From Pampus argenteus (Eukaryota > Chordata > Actinopteri > Scombriformes > Stromateidae): DNA of 64,000 bases. Where the stretch lies: NCBI GenBank assembly GCA_036937835.1, contig CM072868.1, positions 6,893,001 through 6,957,000 on the forward strand, read 5' to 3'. The position numbers and the translations under genes were made by a program. How positions within the stretch are numbered: the stretch's first letter is position 1; every line of letters starts with the position of its first letter. Below the pieces are notes generated by a model that was given only the letters and a program-made list of their open reading frames with translations, did not search any database and was not told the DNA's origin. Shown here piece by piece: positions 27,801 to 42,000 of this stretch.

Positions 27801-30800
27801 ACTACCCATCTATTATTCATAAGTGTTAAATTATCCATCTTTATAATAAATAGTCATGATCATTTGACATTAGGGGCAATTAGGTATCTTAACACTATAT
27901 TCAGCTTTTTTGTCGATTAATCCTTTTATCTCTGGCAAGTAAAAGAATCCGAAAAGCAGTTCTTCTACATGATCTTTTCCCCAAAGGAACACAATGTACA
28001 CTTGTGCAGCCCACCAACCCAGTTTGGGTGGTCCAGCCAAGTGAGCAGCAAATGTACCAGCCTGGACTGGTTCAGCCCAGATTGGACTTTTGTATGGGAC
28101 ACTTTCTTTTTCACCCCGGCGCATTTTGTGAAAAACGGCAGAGCTGACAATGCCGTCCTTTTTTCCCCCCCATTTTTAATGAGCTCACAAACATCCTGAA
28201 TCGCTTTACTGTTTCCACAAGGAGATTCAGTCAGCAATTTTCATACACCATACAACACAAACAAAACAACATCAACAACAACAAAATGAACTCCGGCCTA
28301 TGGAATTGCAATGGAATATGAAGACAAAGGGACATAATGCAATGCCGTTTTTATAATTGATTTTTCTCCACAGTCCATTCTATGGTCAACAGAAATCCAA
28401 TAACCGCTAATTGCTCCTCCAAACATGAGCACTTGGCTCGTAATGACTCCGTGTCTGTCAGACTCTGTCAATTTTACTGCTACAGATCATCTCATACTCC
28501 AACCCTGTAATGAAGTCATAGCGGAGAGCCCCTCCCTTCTTTAGATGTTAATGATGAAGCGAAGTAATTGCCAGAAATCGCTTAGGGTCCACTTGGCCAT
28601 TAGAAGCTCACCAGTCGAATCCCTTTAGCAACGCAAATCTGCAGCCAGAAGAACATATCCTGTGTCGGCCAATGTGCGAACACAGAAGCTGTAGCTGCTT
28701 TGAGAGATAATGTGTTAGGAGCAAGATTAGTTTTATATCCATCTTAACTTTCAAATCTGTCCCTTGTTGGAGTCCGTATGTCCGTCGTGAACTTTCCGCA
28801 CGGCCACTGAACAGCAGACAATAAAAGTGAGTGCTGCAGCGATATGTTCTGCTTATACTTTTCCTAATTGGAGGAACCAAAAAGGACCCTTTGCCAATAC
28901 AGCCACACTGTCTGCTTTCTCTGGGAAAACCTTACATCTACAAAAAGGCATCGGGAGGTTTATTTGATTAATTCCAAACAGCTGCTTAATTGCTGCAGTG
29001 TTGTGTTCCATTACAGCATGATGAGCAGCACAGAGTTCGGCTTTAGGAGGAGTGAAAAATAAAGCAGATATCCTGGTCAAAGATCCCTTTCATTGTACTC
29101 ATGATAATCTGAAGTCTGAAGCCGTCTGCCCAGTGAAAGAAAAAGATACTTTGAACAGATCTGTCGAAGCACAAAAACAGCTGCAGTGTTTTGTATTTCC
29201 ATATAAGCATTATCAAAACTGAAAAAGAACATTAATATCTAGACTAGAAAATGAGCTTTGTGGTACTTGATTTGTCCCACCTACCGTGGCTTAGATTGTA
29301 CTTTATTTGGACAAAACCGTCCGACAATAAATTTAGATAATATCCACATAAAATTAATTAAAAATGGGTTCACTTGCTGTTTGTGGATACAATAGTCTGG
29401 CTCTCATCCACTGGCTGTAACACTACATAACTACGTAACTCCACATATTTTGAGACATATGAACACACACAAAAAAAGATAGTATTGATTGTTAAATGCT
29501 AAAAAAAAAAGGCAGTTGGAAGTTATCCACCTCTGCAGGTGGGAAATATGGCTCCTTTAAAAGGATACTCAAGTCACAAAAGAGAAATAAGCACTCAGTT
29601 GAGCAGGAGCTTTATCAACAGTAATGGCCCATATTGAAATAAATCTCCAGAGCCAGAGTGTAGTATTGATGTTTAACAAGCCCCGTCAAGAGACGGCTTT
29701 GCATATATTGTGCAGCATTGTGGGAGCTGATGAGGCACCGCTTCAGTACTCAGAAAGAACAGGTTTCTGCGACTATATTCAAACACACACACACATTGAT
29801 GCTGCTCCTGAAAGACTACAGCAGCAAGGCAGCCTTTAAGTATACTCATAAAAGCCTATTAGCCCCCGTGTATCAGCATGCTTCAACTGTTTGTTTGAAG
29901 AGGATTTCTGGAGTGTCACTGCCTTTCATGCTCTCCTCCAGTACTCGCGCTCTCTCGACTTGAGTGACAACAACGCTTGTTGCGGCCTAGGGCAGAGGGC
30001 AGGAATCACTAAGTGAGGGCTGAAATGAAAAGAGCAACCCTTGTACGGTTGTCAGGGGGCAAAAACACCAGAGCCACTGCACGCAGGGGTCGACTTCATA
30101 AGAGAGAGCACTTTTCGTTTCCTGTGGGCAGCACATCAGTGATCCAGGGCAGCCAGCCGCCAGAAGCCTGAAACCGAGCGCCGGCTCCCCAGCGCCCGGG
30201 CCTTGATCTACAATTACCACCCGTCACTTGCCATTCCACTGAAGAAAAAAAGGGCAGTTTAATGCATAAAGGGATAAATGGGAGAATAATTACGTTTCTA
30301 AATCACGCTTAAAAGAATCACAGGGAGTTACAAGTGGAGGATTTGGAATGAGAAAAAAGGATCCACATACCTCCCTGTGTGATAAGAAGCTTCAATATAC
30401 TGAGACGTTTAACCTTGAGTGCTTCAGTAATGCCAATAAATATCCATGCGAGAGAATCTCTGTTGAGTTAGATAGAATACATAGGGTACAGACAGACACA
30501 GACTACAGACTGACGACAATGAAAAACAGAAGTATGGCAAAAAACACATCTTGAAAAGGGAAACAACAAAGCATTGTTGGGATTTTTCCCCTCATTCAGC
30601 ACTGCTTTCTTCCTCTCAGCATCCTTTGGGTCTCCATGTCGAGATTCCGTGTTGAACAGAGAGCAATATCAAAGCAGACTATAAACAATGCATGACAAGT
30701 GTACTGCATCCTGTAGTAGAGCCTATAGTGATGGGCCATTCTGCTGCCTTCAGGCACCAAAGGATAAAAAAAAAAAAAAAAGACTAGAAGCCAAATAATA

Positions 30801-33800
30801 TGAACAAAAATGGCACCCACACTCTTCTGTTAAATATCGAAAATTATTGAAGATTTCAAAGTCAAAGTATTTAACTTCACTATAAGCGGCTTTGCAGTAT
30901 TTTCAAATGTTCAAATTTGTCAGAGGGATTGGTGGATGTTGACTACACGGTGGGGTGCATGGCCTATGGCGAGAGGCTTGTTGGAGAGAAGTTGGAAGGG
31001 AGTAAAAGGCTGGAGGAGAGCGGGGTGGGGTGGTAAAGAGGATTACGAGGGGCCAGCAATGAGGGGGCTATTGTTAGAGCCTGAGAAAGTGTGCAGGAAG
31101 AGTGGCACACACTCTGGAAAGCAACCTCCAACCAAACTCTGGCCTTCCTGATGAATAACAGGAAACTTTCAGATACAGGTCTGCACAATAATGCACACTC
31201 CTTGATCGTAAGTGCTGAAATTATGGTGATGCCCAAGGTTTCATCACATCTGTACACCTCTAGATTATGAAATCTGAATTCATAACGATTATCAATCCAC
31301 AAAATGTGTACAGCATAAAAAACATATCACGGGGAGCAATTTATTATTTGGGTGAACTGCCTGTTTAGCATAATTCTGACCAGAGTGACTGTGTGACAGA
31401 GTGTTTCCATTTTTCAGTGGCTACGTTTGGCAGAGTTGCTCATCTGGGAAATAGCTGGGCAGGAGGACGTTGCTGAGAGGCAAAATCCACCATGTCTGTA
31501 AATGCAATTATCAAAAACGACCTTCAGTTAGGTCTATGAAAGATAAACATGGGCTGCTATTAAAGTGCTACAAATTTGTGACAAAAGAGGACCCGTCTGT
31601 TGGCGTTACACATTAGAAAAGGCCCTGAAAAATGGAAAATATTCAAAATTCTTACTTTGGGTTTTACATGAACACAACACACAACCGTTTGGGCCATTTC
31701 AGATCGGTGTTCTCACTGGTCTGAATTGAGCAGGCACCAAATCGAGATTTAGCAACCCTTGAATTAAAATTTGATGACACCCACTCAGTCTTGATTATGA
31801 AGATTAGTTGAGATTGTATTAATTATTTTATAATAATAAAAAAAACTTTATTTATACAGTATTAGTTTAATGTGCTCAAAACCTTTAAATACTACGATTA
31901 AGCAGTAAAAATTGAAATACAATTATATAAAACAGAGTAAAATACCCCCAGTATAGGATTAAAAAATAATAATAAATCAAACAATAAAACGACAGTAAAC
32001 TGATCAGTTAAACAAAGGCCTTTTTTCTTAAATAAAAACCTACCTATCTTTTTCTACCTCTGCCCCTCATAGAAAAACAAAACATCCATTTACCAGAGTA
32101 TCATCAAGAGGAAGAAAACAACATAGAAAGCACAAGGAAACCTGACCCAGTTTGCTCATCCTGCTCTCTTTTGTGCTGGTGGGAAGAGGACACTGCTGTG
32201 GGGGTGGAGTCTATAAAAACACAACCTAACAAAATGGTGTGACTGCACAAGTGTGTGTCCCAGTCCCTCAGGTTGATAATAAATCTTCAGTGTGGTCCTG
32301 TGCACACACTTAAGTGTATGTTCCCACTTCCCATGTCACAGCTTTTGACCATTAAACTTTTACTGCATTTACTTGCAGCAAATCTCTGCTAAGTAGTTGC
32401 TAAAAATAAAATTCTTGGGGCTACGTCTTTTAAAAATTCTTTCAGCAGCAAAAGGAAACAGCTGCAATTGAGCAGCACTGACTAAGCAAGCATACTGCAG
32501 TAATTATTTCACTCCTCATGCTGGCATCCTCCTACAGCTGCTCACACTTCACCACTGGCAAACACAAAAGCAAGCATGGGATGTTGGTTGGAGCCTTGCT
32601 CTTGTTTCTCGTCTCTTAATCCCCTTAGTAACTTTGTGCCAAGTACACAAACTGTACCACTAAACCCCCGAAACCACCAGCATATTTCCCTCTGGCATCC
32701 GTCGACAGTATAGAAACAGGCCATGACTGGAACGGATTTCCATCATTTAGATAAATAAGTGTCATATGTGTGACTAAGCATGGGTAAGTGTTACTGTACA
32801 GGCATGAATACTGCACAAAATCAAAAGTTACATTCACAACTACAGCATGGATATCAAAGCGGAGTCTGAATGAACATCAAAAGCATGGTAATCTGAGGAA
32901 TTTCACATGGAATATTATGACACGTAATGGCTGCAATTTCAAGATCAAAGATGGCGTAGATCATTGAAAATGCATCATTTCCTTCCTGCTTCTCATTGCT
33001 GTTTTTCAGCTAAGAAAAAAAAAAAGGAAAAGAGTAAAGTGTTTCCCGTGTCCCGTGGGTAATAGTGTAAGCTGGAATCATCAAGAAGGAGGTAAGAGGT
33101 GCCAGACTAATTAAAAGATGATTCTAGGACAGCAGGTTTGGCTTTCAAGGCCAAAATAACTCACAACGGAAGGAAAGCTGAACAGATAAAAAGGGGAGCA
33201 AATATATAATAGAAATGGAGTTAAAAGCTTTGCCTATTCAGCTGAGCCACAATAAGACCAAACAGTAGACCACACCTGCAAGAACAAGTGTGTTTTACAG
33301 AGATGCTTTTTCTATTTCAAAATGGGAATAGGAATATTTATCATATCTTTCGAATAAAGACTGAATGAGATAAATAAAACATGTTTTAAAGCAGATATGT
33401 TCTAAAGCAGGAAAATAACCTTTGCTCTTAAGTTTCAGTTTAATTTCCCTCCTCTGCATTTCTCCTTTTCATTCATTTATTACATCCAGCTCATCCACTA
33501 AATAAATCTGTGTTATTATTTTACTCATGTGCGAATACTGCGTTTCTAATGCTGCCGTGATATTCTATATTCCTCGTGGGTCTAATTTGCATGATCTACC
33601 TGGTCCACAGTTGAAACTCAAACAGGATTGCACTACAGGGAAAGTTTCAGGTTCAGTCCCCGAGATTCCTCTGGGTCTAAAGTACCTGGAACTTTTGCTG
33701 GAAATGCAGCTTAACCATCCGCAGAAGACATGCAATCTGTTATCTCAATCCGTAAACTTACATAATCCACTCTGCTTTCTGTGGAAATATTCAGAGCTTT

Positions 33801-36800
33801 GAGAACACGCCAGATATTTAACTTGGCTCTGCTTTCAGATCCTCAGAATGGACAGAGGAGGAATAGGTTAAAGGTGGGCTGGAAAAAAAGAAAATGTATA
33901 GATGTTGTGACATTTCCCATTTTACTTTCCAAAGCATTATATAGTATACAAACTCTTCTCAGTTCTGTCTTGTGGGAAAGGCTGTATATTTTAAAAAAAA
34001 GGCCACGAATAATAGCCGTTTAGCATGAGTTATGTCAAATACTGCTTTGATATTTTTGTGATTATGCTCTGATACCAGTAATTAGAGAGGGTAATTACAG
34101 TATACATTATATCAAAACATATCTCCACCCCACTAGTAGGTCCCTGCTTTTATCTTACCACAACAAGAAACAACACAAGAGGATTCATCGAGCTCCTTCG
34201 CTCTCTCAGAGTTTCAGTACCTGTGAGAATCCATACAATCTCACAGAATATTCTGGCTAACGTATTTCTTTAAATTCTTCTTTAAATATATTTTTGGACA
34301 AGTTCTCTATCTGCAATATACATCTCTACCTCTCAGACAACGAACACCTGAAGCAACAAAGTGGAAGCGATGAAGATGCCTTTGTTTCTCAAGGGGGGCG
34401 GCCACACAGTGAACTCAGCTGACGTGGAAAGAAAATGATTCCACATGTAGGCTTTTCAACTACAACGAGTTAGTCTTTGCACTGAGAGAAAGAAGCGCAG
34501 ATCAAAACGGTGCCTTTTGGTGCGGGTCAGCCGTCTCACCTTTCTCACTGAACCTGGTCGCATTCATAAAGAAAAAAACCTGCAGTCATATTTTCAGTCA
34601 TTCTTCAGCTTTATTTCCCTCTTTCAGTCTTTTAAAAATATACATACATCTGGTTCATGCTGCGGACCATACTGTAATTATATGACAGATGAAAACAGAG
34701 AAAGGGAACAGGTACACGACTTGGCAGAAACACTGACATTCCTGACACGAAACCTTCATCTGCAGCCTTTTTTATTCCTGCTTTAGTTGTTCTGCTTTGT
34801 TTCTGTAGGACACAAACAGTTGGCTATTGATGCAGCTACACTAAAAGATACTTTATTATGCTGATATAGTCTATATATTCAACCTTTACAAAAAGCAGGC
34901 TCGCTGACCACAACACAACCTGGGGTTTGTCAGAGCAGAAACCGGCTACCTTTTCGACTTAAAGAGCACACCTGCTGCTTCTAAAACCAGCAGCGCTGTC
35001 AAATAAGCAGGTGGTGAGTGACATACTGGTGAGCTGTGCACCAGAGGGAGGGTTAAGTATTTTGTCTGCGTTTACTCATTCCCTGCACTCGTACAGTCTC
35101 CCGACTCGATTTAACACCTCGCAGGCTACAAGTCACATCAGCAAGAACGGTTTCACTTCACTTTCTGCTCAGTTCATTTCCTTCAGAGAGAAGTAACCCT
35201 TAAAGACCCCGACCTCAACTCCTGTTCATGCGTACGATAAATCTATTTGTGTTCACACGGCGACAACTATGAAATTATACAAAATTCTGAAAAATATTTT
35301 TTCGAGTTAGAGAGCTTAGTTTCTACAGGATATAGTTGCTAAACCGTAAATGCTGTATTGCAATCTTCAGGGCGTAGCTCTTCTTTAACTGTTCAGTAGA
35401 CAACACAGGTCTTGTGTAGTCGTTTATATCTTGACACGCTATTTTAAATAGGTAGACGTGTGACCTGAATTTAAAAGTCAGGCCGGCTGCCACACAAAAC
35501 TAAATCCGATTATCCCCTAGTTGAAGTGGCCATTATTTAATCATTAATAATATTTTTTTACAGATCTAAATCAAAAATTGCAAGTAAAACTTCAGAATGG
35601 GCATTGTTGATTAAAAAAAAATAATAATACAACAATAAGCAGTGCTTTTAATTGTTTGGTAACACTGCGTACAATCTTCCAATACACCTAATATACCTCA
35701 ATGCAGCCATATTAAAAGGGGAGCTGAATTTCTGCCACAGCAGCAACCCATTAAAGAGGGCAAATACACCATCCATTCATTAAGGTTTCTGAAAAACCCT
35801 TACAGCCCTACAGCATGGGGACTTTGATAAAAGCTTATAGTCTGTAGGAAAAAGTTCTTCTTCTTTAGCGTGTGAAAGGTCATACTCTCGTTCATGGGAA
35901 TTTTAACTTAGATTTGTCTCAGATTTCTCAATTTCACAGTCTTCTTCTTCTTCAACAGATGGATTTAACTTAGCGTTGAGCAAAAAGCTAGTGAGTCGAC
36001 CGTGAGTTAGGACCTTTTTGTAATCCCCCTGTTGCTTTTTGTCAGGGTGGGCACAGCAACCAGCCCGGGGCACCGCAAATAATGTCAGGACCTGGCATGC
36101 AAAATGCTTTCCAATGCTGCCATGATGTTATGTTTTCACAGTAAGCTGAGTCAAAGCCGGATACAAACAATGGGAGCTGGATCAACTTTAAAAAAAATGC
36201 TCATGTTAGAACGCATTCACGTTACAGTGGCATTATGTGCTCGGAGTCCAGAAAAACGGAGAGGAAAGTTGAGCCGTACCTCTTCTAAAAAATGACTGCA
36301 CTGCATTAGACCACTGCAACTGTGTATGAAAACAATTTAGTGAAGTCCACAATCTTTATCAAATGAATCTTCCCCAAATAAGAGCCCCATGACTGTGCCG
36401 GTTATCTCCCCCCTCCGCTACCCTTTGATAAAACAGCACCCGTCATCATGTGTCTCAACACTGAGTGAACATTGTGCAGGACAAGAAAGAAGCCGGCCAC
36501 AACTCTGCGTGTGCCAGTTATCCGTCTTTGATGCCCTGCCGTCTCTAATTGCCTGGACACTTGTGTCCGAGGGCTGCTCTCATTCGTCGGTGAAAAGGAT
36601 GAGACCTCTCATGCTCCTTACAACAGGCTTAAGCTGATAAACCCTTTCATTCAACATGGCCGTGGGATCGGTGCTCCATGCAAACCGATTGGGGTAAAAA
36701 AAAAAAAAAAAGAGACCAATCAAAACAGCGATTAGCCACCAACACAGAGGCTGAACTAAGCCACAGCGCAAGACTCAGCAGGGGGCCAACTCTCTCAACC

Positions 36801-38994
36801 CACAAAAAGTGTCTGATAATTTGTGTGAGATTTTTTTGACTTAAACATGTTCCTAAGTGCAAAATCACAAGCTGGAATATGTTTGGTGTGTTTTTATTCA
36901 ACATAGATGTAGGATAGGTGTTCTGAACATGGAACGTGACAGCTGAACAAATGCACGGACAAGTAATCCTCAAAAGACAGAGAATGGATCAAGGCTGCTT
37001 CTTCTCTCAGAGGGTGTTCAATGGATGGATCTGTTTCTGTCTCAGACGATCAGCACCTCTCATGGCACACATTCTTCCTGTCATGGTTAGTAGTTACCTT
37101 GCCTGCAGAGTGTATACTATACTACAATCTTCCTTCTAATGTTTCCCCCCACAGTTACAGGCAGCAACACTCCATACTCCTCCATACGAACAACCATCAA
37201 CGCATCCTCTGGCCTGTTGCTGTTGTACATTATACAGTATCTATGTGGTTTCTCTGCAGCAAGGTCAGACGAAATTTTGTACTTGTTTACTTGACTTGTT
37301 GCTGAAGTGAGCTAACAACCTTACACCATACACTTACATTCTGTATTTCTGTTGTAAAAAGGCAGGCTTTGTTTAGAAGGAGATTTTATTACATAGCCTC
37401 AAAGCTTTAAGTTAGAACTGTATTTCGGGTGACAGTCTTATTTAAAAAACAAAAAAAACAATCGATATGTATCAGCTTTTTATGTTAAATGACTATGCGG
37501 ACTATATGAAAGATCAGTCAGACTATATACTGTTGAAGCCACCATATATAGAATAGAATAGAATAGACACTGTCGTAGATCTGACCCATGAACACTGAGA
37601 TGAATGTGTTGAAAGCACCACATATACAGGGAACTCATTTTTCTCCTGGATTAAAACTAATGCAATCAGTACAATTTAAAAGATGCTATAATCACATAAA
37701 AATCTAAACATAGTTGGTTTAAATCACATCACTTTGCAGGTAAAAAAAAAAAAAAAAATCCTTCCCTTTTGTAAGACAGTCTTTCAATGGCAGAAAATAT
37801 TAACCAGCATACAAAAAAAACAACTTCTTTTTATTAATGTAACTGACAATACAACAGTATGACCCAATTTATGGCCAACACTGCTGCACCATTATTTGTT
37901 TTACAGATTAGTTTGCCCACCGGTGACCTTGAGTAATAGCTCACAAATGTATTGTAAAGAGTCATGTGACACAGGCGTGCACACACAAGCCTTGACAGAT
38001 ACCAACTGGGGAAATCAACATATCCATTTGTCCAACTAGATATAAATGTGCAATTATGTGGGGAGCGTGTTGTTGCAGCGCTGTCAAATAGCGCAAAACA
38101 CAGTACACTCAGTGAACCTGCCTGCAGATGATTTTGGACATTTAGAGTAATAATCAAAACAGGAACGCGTTCGATGATCCAAATTCAAAGTATGCATGCT
38201 TGTGTGCAAACTCCTAGACGTGAAGGAGCTGGGTGTTTCCTGCAAATGATTCCAAGTGACTCCCTGGTTATTACAGAAATAAATGAGCAAACTGCAGGCC
38301 ATGAGATCTGCTTTCAGCCAGACTCTCCTCCGTTTTTCTCCACTTTCTCGTGACGCGACATACAAACTCTGCAGGGACAGCATATAAATTAGCGACACAA
38401 TCCCAGAGTCTCGTCGAGTTGCTGAGCTCTGACAAAAAGGTGTGTTTGAAGATGCTTACTTCTACTTCTTCGTTCTTCCTGCAACCGTTAAAAAAAAAAA
38501 AACTATTTAACTTGCTACCATGCCATGTCATGGAAACTGACTGAAAGAGCTGATTCAATATTATGGAAAAGATTCTTGTGGAAAGCTGTCTGCTGTGCCA
38601 TCTGACCCTATTAGACATATGATATATCCTCGGCTGCCTCATTATCCTGCAGGAGATTAACAGCTCACTGTAAATGAGGATCAATAATCAGCGAGAAGCA
38701 CTTAATCTGAATTATGCGGGGTCAGCAATGTCAACAAAGAACATCCTTTTTTTTTAATGTGTACACAAACTCCCTGAAACAGCGAGAAACTAATATGTAC
38801 AAACCAGCAAGTAAAAATGACGAAGGTCGGGTGTAGTGAAGTGAAGCTTCTTTCTTATAATAAGATTGCGACAGAGTGCTATTTTGGGATTTTAATATTG
38901 TTCAGTTTCCTCTGGTGCTCATGGTAACACAAGGAAGAAAACCCAAGAACATCTTCAGTCTGTCGCCTTGTCACTGGGTTTGGCGAGTGCATGA

Positions 38995-39060
<66 letters not shown>

Positions 39061-42000
39061 ACAGGCAGTCATCAGATGTCACTGTTGAGATGTGGCAGAG
39101 TGGAAATATTGTCCAGTTATACAGTCAGGCTGTTAAAAAAAAATGCCTTCACGCACACAGAATTAAGCTTTTTTCCCACTTTCTTGCAGTGTTAGATGAA
39201 AAAAAAAAAAATACCGTCATGTCTGTGCAGTATATAACATCCTGTACGAGCACATAACCACCAGTAAAACCACAAAGTATTGTTTTTGCACTTTAGTTTT
39301 TAATATATTTTTTTTAAACAAACACAACAGAGTGCGTTAACTGTAGAGCATTAGTGTCGCTGGTTGGCCGTTTCCGCCCGTTTCCAGCCTTGTGCTAGGC
39401 TGCTAGTGGTAGCTTAATATTTACCCGAGTGTCTTATATCCGTCTTTGCAAATCCTTGAAGATGTGGACACAACGCTGCTCTGTCCTTAATGCAACATTT
39501 AGAGGACGACAATGCCCAGCAGAACAGAGAGAAACATTTACTCCATCCACATCCTCTCTTAGCCTCTTTTCTCTCGCCGTCTTTATAGACACACTGAACT
39601 GCCTAATGTATCACAATTCAAGTGTTATCAAGAGTTACAGTAGTAGAAAGAAGAAGAAAAAAGGTTAAGATGTTTAGATCAGTGTTGTGTCCAAAATCAA
39701 TGGAAAAGTCAAATGACTTAGGCGACTTTACAGAAAAACAGCCTTGCAACCTTTCTCCTCACTGTGTCAAGGCGCCTGCTTGTCAGTCGCTGGATGAAAA
39801 TCCCTTCGCCACATGCAACAGCTAAACTGCAGGCAGGACAGCAGGGCCGGTGCCAGTATGCCATGCTGCACACTGAGACAGTGGGTTTCTTTGTATGACG
39901 AGCTTCTTTATAAACAGGAGCAGGAGCTGCAGGAGCACTTACACTCGCATGAAAACACCACAGTGAAGGGGAGGGAAGGGGGTTTACAGCTTATATACAC
40001 AGACACCAGTGCATCCATCCTGGGAGCGGTGTGGTCACATGGAAGAGAAAGGGTTATCGTCCAAGGGGAAACTCCAGTCACGCCAGAAATGTTCATGCTA
40101 TGAATAAATTTACATCAAATCACTGCTGCCACTCACTGATAGGCACAGATATCCTGGAGGAGATAGGTTTCATCGAATGTCAGAGGAGAATTTGCAATAA
40201 GTGTAGACAGTCCCAAGCATGTGTCTGTCATTGTGTCCTTTTTCATTTAGCCTAAGAAATATGATCAGCGGTGATGATGACGAGGGAGGGGGAAACTGGC
40301 CAATCACAAAGAGCCAACATTCAATCTAAGAGAGATAACAAAAAGGAGGACGAAAGACAGCTCTGGATGGCAGGATGCCCCTGGGGCGGCTGTGTTGTTA
40401 TTATGTTGGAAAGGGCTGCTGAGCTGTGGTGTGGGGCAATTAGAGACCGGAGGATTGACTGGGGGAGGGTCCAGGCACAACAACTCATCCATGAAGTGTT
40501 CTCAGCTCAGAGGAAAGCAGGAACAAACCTCCGTGATATGGCAGCATGAAAAAAAAAGGAAAAAAATAAAAAAATAACACAGCAGATGATGGTGGATTTA
40601 TGAATTGAAATAACAACCGTCATCTTATTTCCGTGGAAATATGCTTGGTCTAAGCTGCTTTCCTGTCATCAGTAGAATCCAAAAAATTAAAATAAAGCCA
40701 ATCGCATGCTGAACTTTATGCTGAGCTGGTTTGGATGATTTAACTGGTAAGTAAGTATGTGACAATTAGGCTGGTTTGAGGATAATGTACGCAAGCGGAT
40801 GAGTCATCTGTTGTTCTCATCCTGAGCTACTGCAGACACTGCGGCGAACACATTAGCCTTGTCCATTATCTCTAACGTCACTCCGCTTCGGAAAGTCCTA
40901 GCTGGAAACCACATTGAGCTCAGGAACGGTCCGGCTGGAGAATATGGGGACAAAAGGGGGGCAAAGTCAATCCCAGAGTATCGTTTCAGCGGTTCGCGGC
41001 GTGCAGACAGAGGTCGCAGCCTTACAGCTATTATGTGTTGTCGTTTAACGGGAAGATAATGGAAGTAAAAAAGAGATCGGGTTGCAGGAGGAAATGGGTT
41101 TTTTACGAGACACACAGCGCGACTGTTCTGTCGACTCTCACTTGCGTAACTTAAGCTGCTGAACTTCACCTTGGATGAGATCTCCATTGTGGCTTCTCAT
41201 AATATTACAGATCTCACAGTAAAGAGGACACAATGGTCAGTGAAAATGGGACAGTAACACAAGCTCGGCGACGTGAGATGTAACAGTTGGCATTGCCAAG
41301 TATCCCCGAGGTCTCGCAAACACACGGTGTTTCCATGGCCTGTGGCCCTGAACGGCTTCAGTGGAGCAGGTGCCTGCGCGCATTCTTTACATAGGTTCCT
41401 GTCAAACAGTGGTGCACAGCAACAAGGAGTCAAGTTAAACCAAGGAGCTGCAGCCAGCCGCGCAGGCTTCCACCCGGAGTCAAGGTAACAGCTTCCACAA
41501 GGTCAGCTTACTTTTAAAAATCATGCTACACACACGAGTTCATCGACAGCACATGAAGCGTTTGCTGAGGTGATCTGTGTTCATAATCTGTTTTTAAAAA
41601 CCCAATAAATGATAATAAAGTGCAGAGAGGCAAACTGTAATAAAATACATTTCTGTGGTTTGCTCTGTGTGAAAATGTAGTAATGGTATATAATTTCATC
41701 ATGACACCTGATTTAAACATAATCGCTGTGTAGATGCGGGTATTCTGCAAACATTTAGTCTCCATCTCCTAAATCCAAATCTAAAGGCAAGTCCTTAAGT
41801 GTTTTTGAACACCTCAGCCTTGTTGGGAGAATAATAATCGTGAAAAACAAATAGACACATATACCTCCGCAGCCCAGTAAAAAAAGTGAAACTTTAACTA
41901 TTCATGGTTTCACTGGTCATTTAATCTGCCAGAGTCAAATGTCTTGAAGCGAGGATTAGCTCATTTCCTATTTAGCTTCATATTACGATACTTACTAAAC

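Noticed and set aside
38271..38684. 137-codon minus-strand frame in nxn intron 1, on the same strand as nxn
   Set aside because: Considered as an extra nxn exon, but human nucleoredoxin residues are already accounted for by exons 1 and 2 joined in phase.
38876..39257. Several overlapping open frames at the (CA)28 repeat
   Set aside because: Same cause: a microsatellite has no stops in several frames. No protein similarity.
40804..41187. 127-codon minus-strand frame in nxn intron 1
   Set aside because: No recognisable motif, no splice context, and a length that can arise by chance in 64 kb read in six frames.
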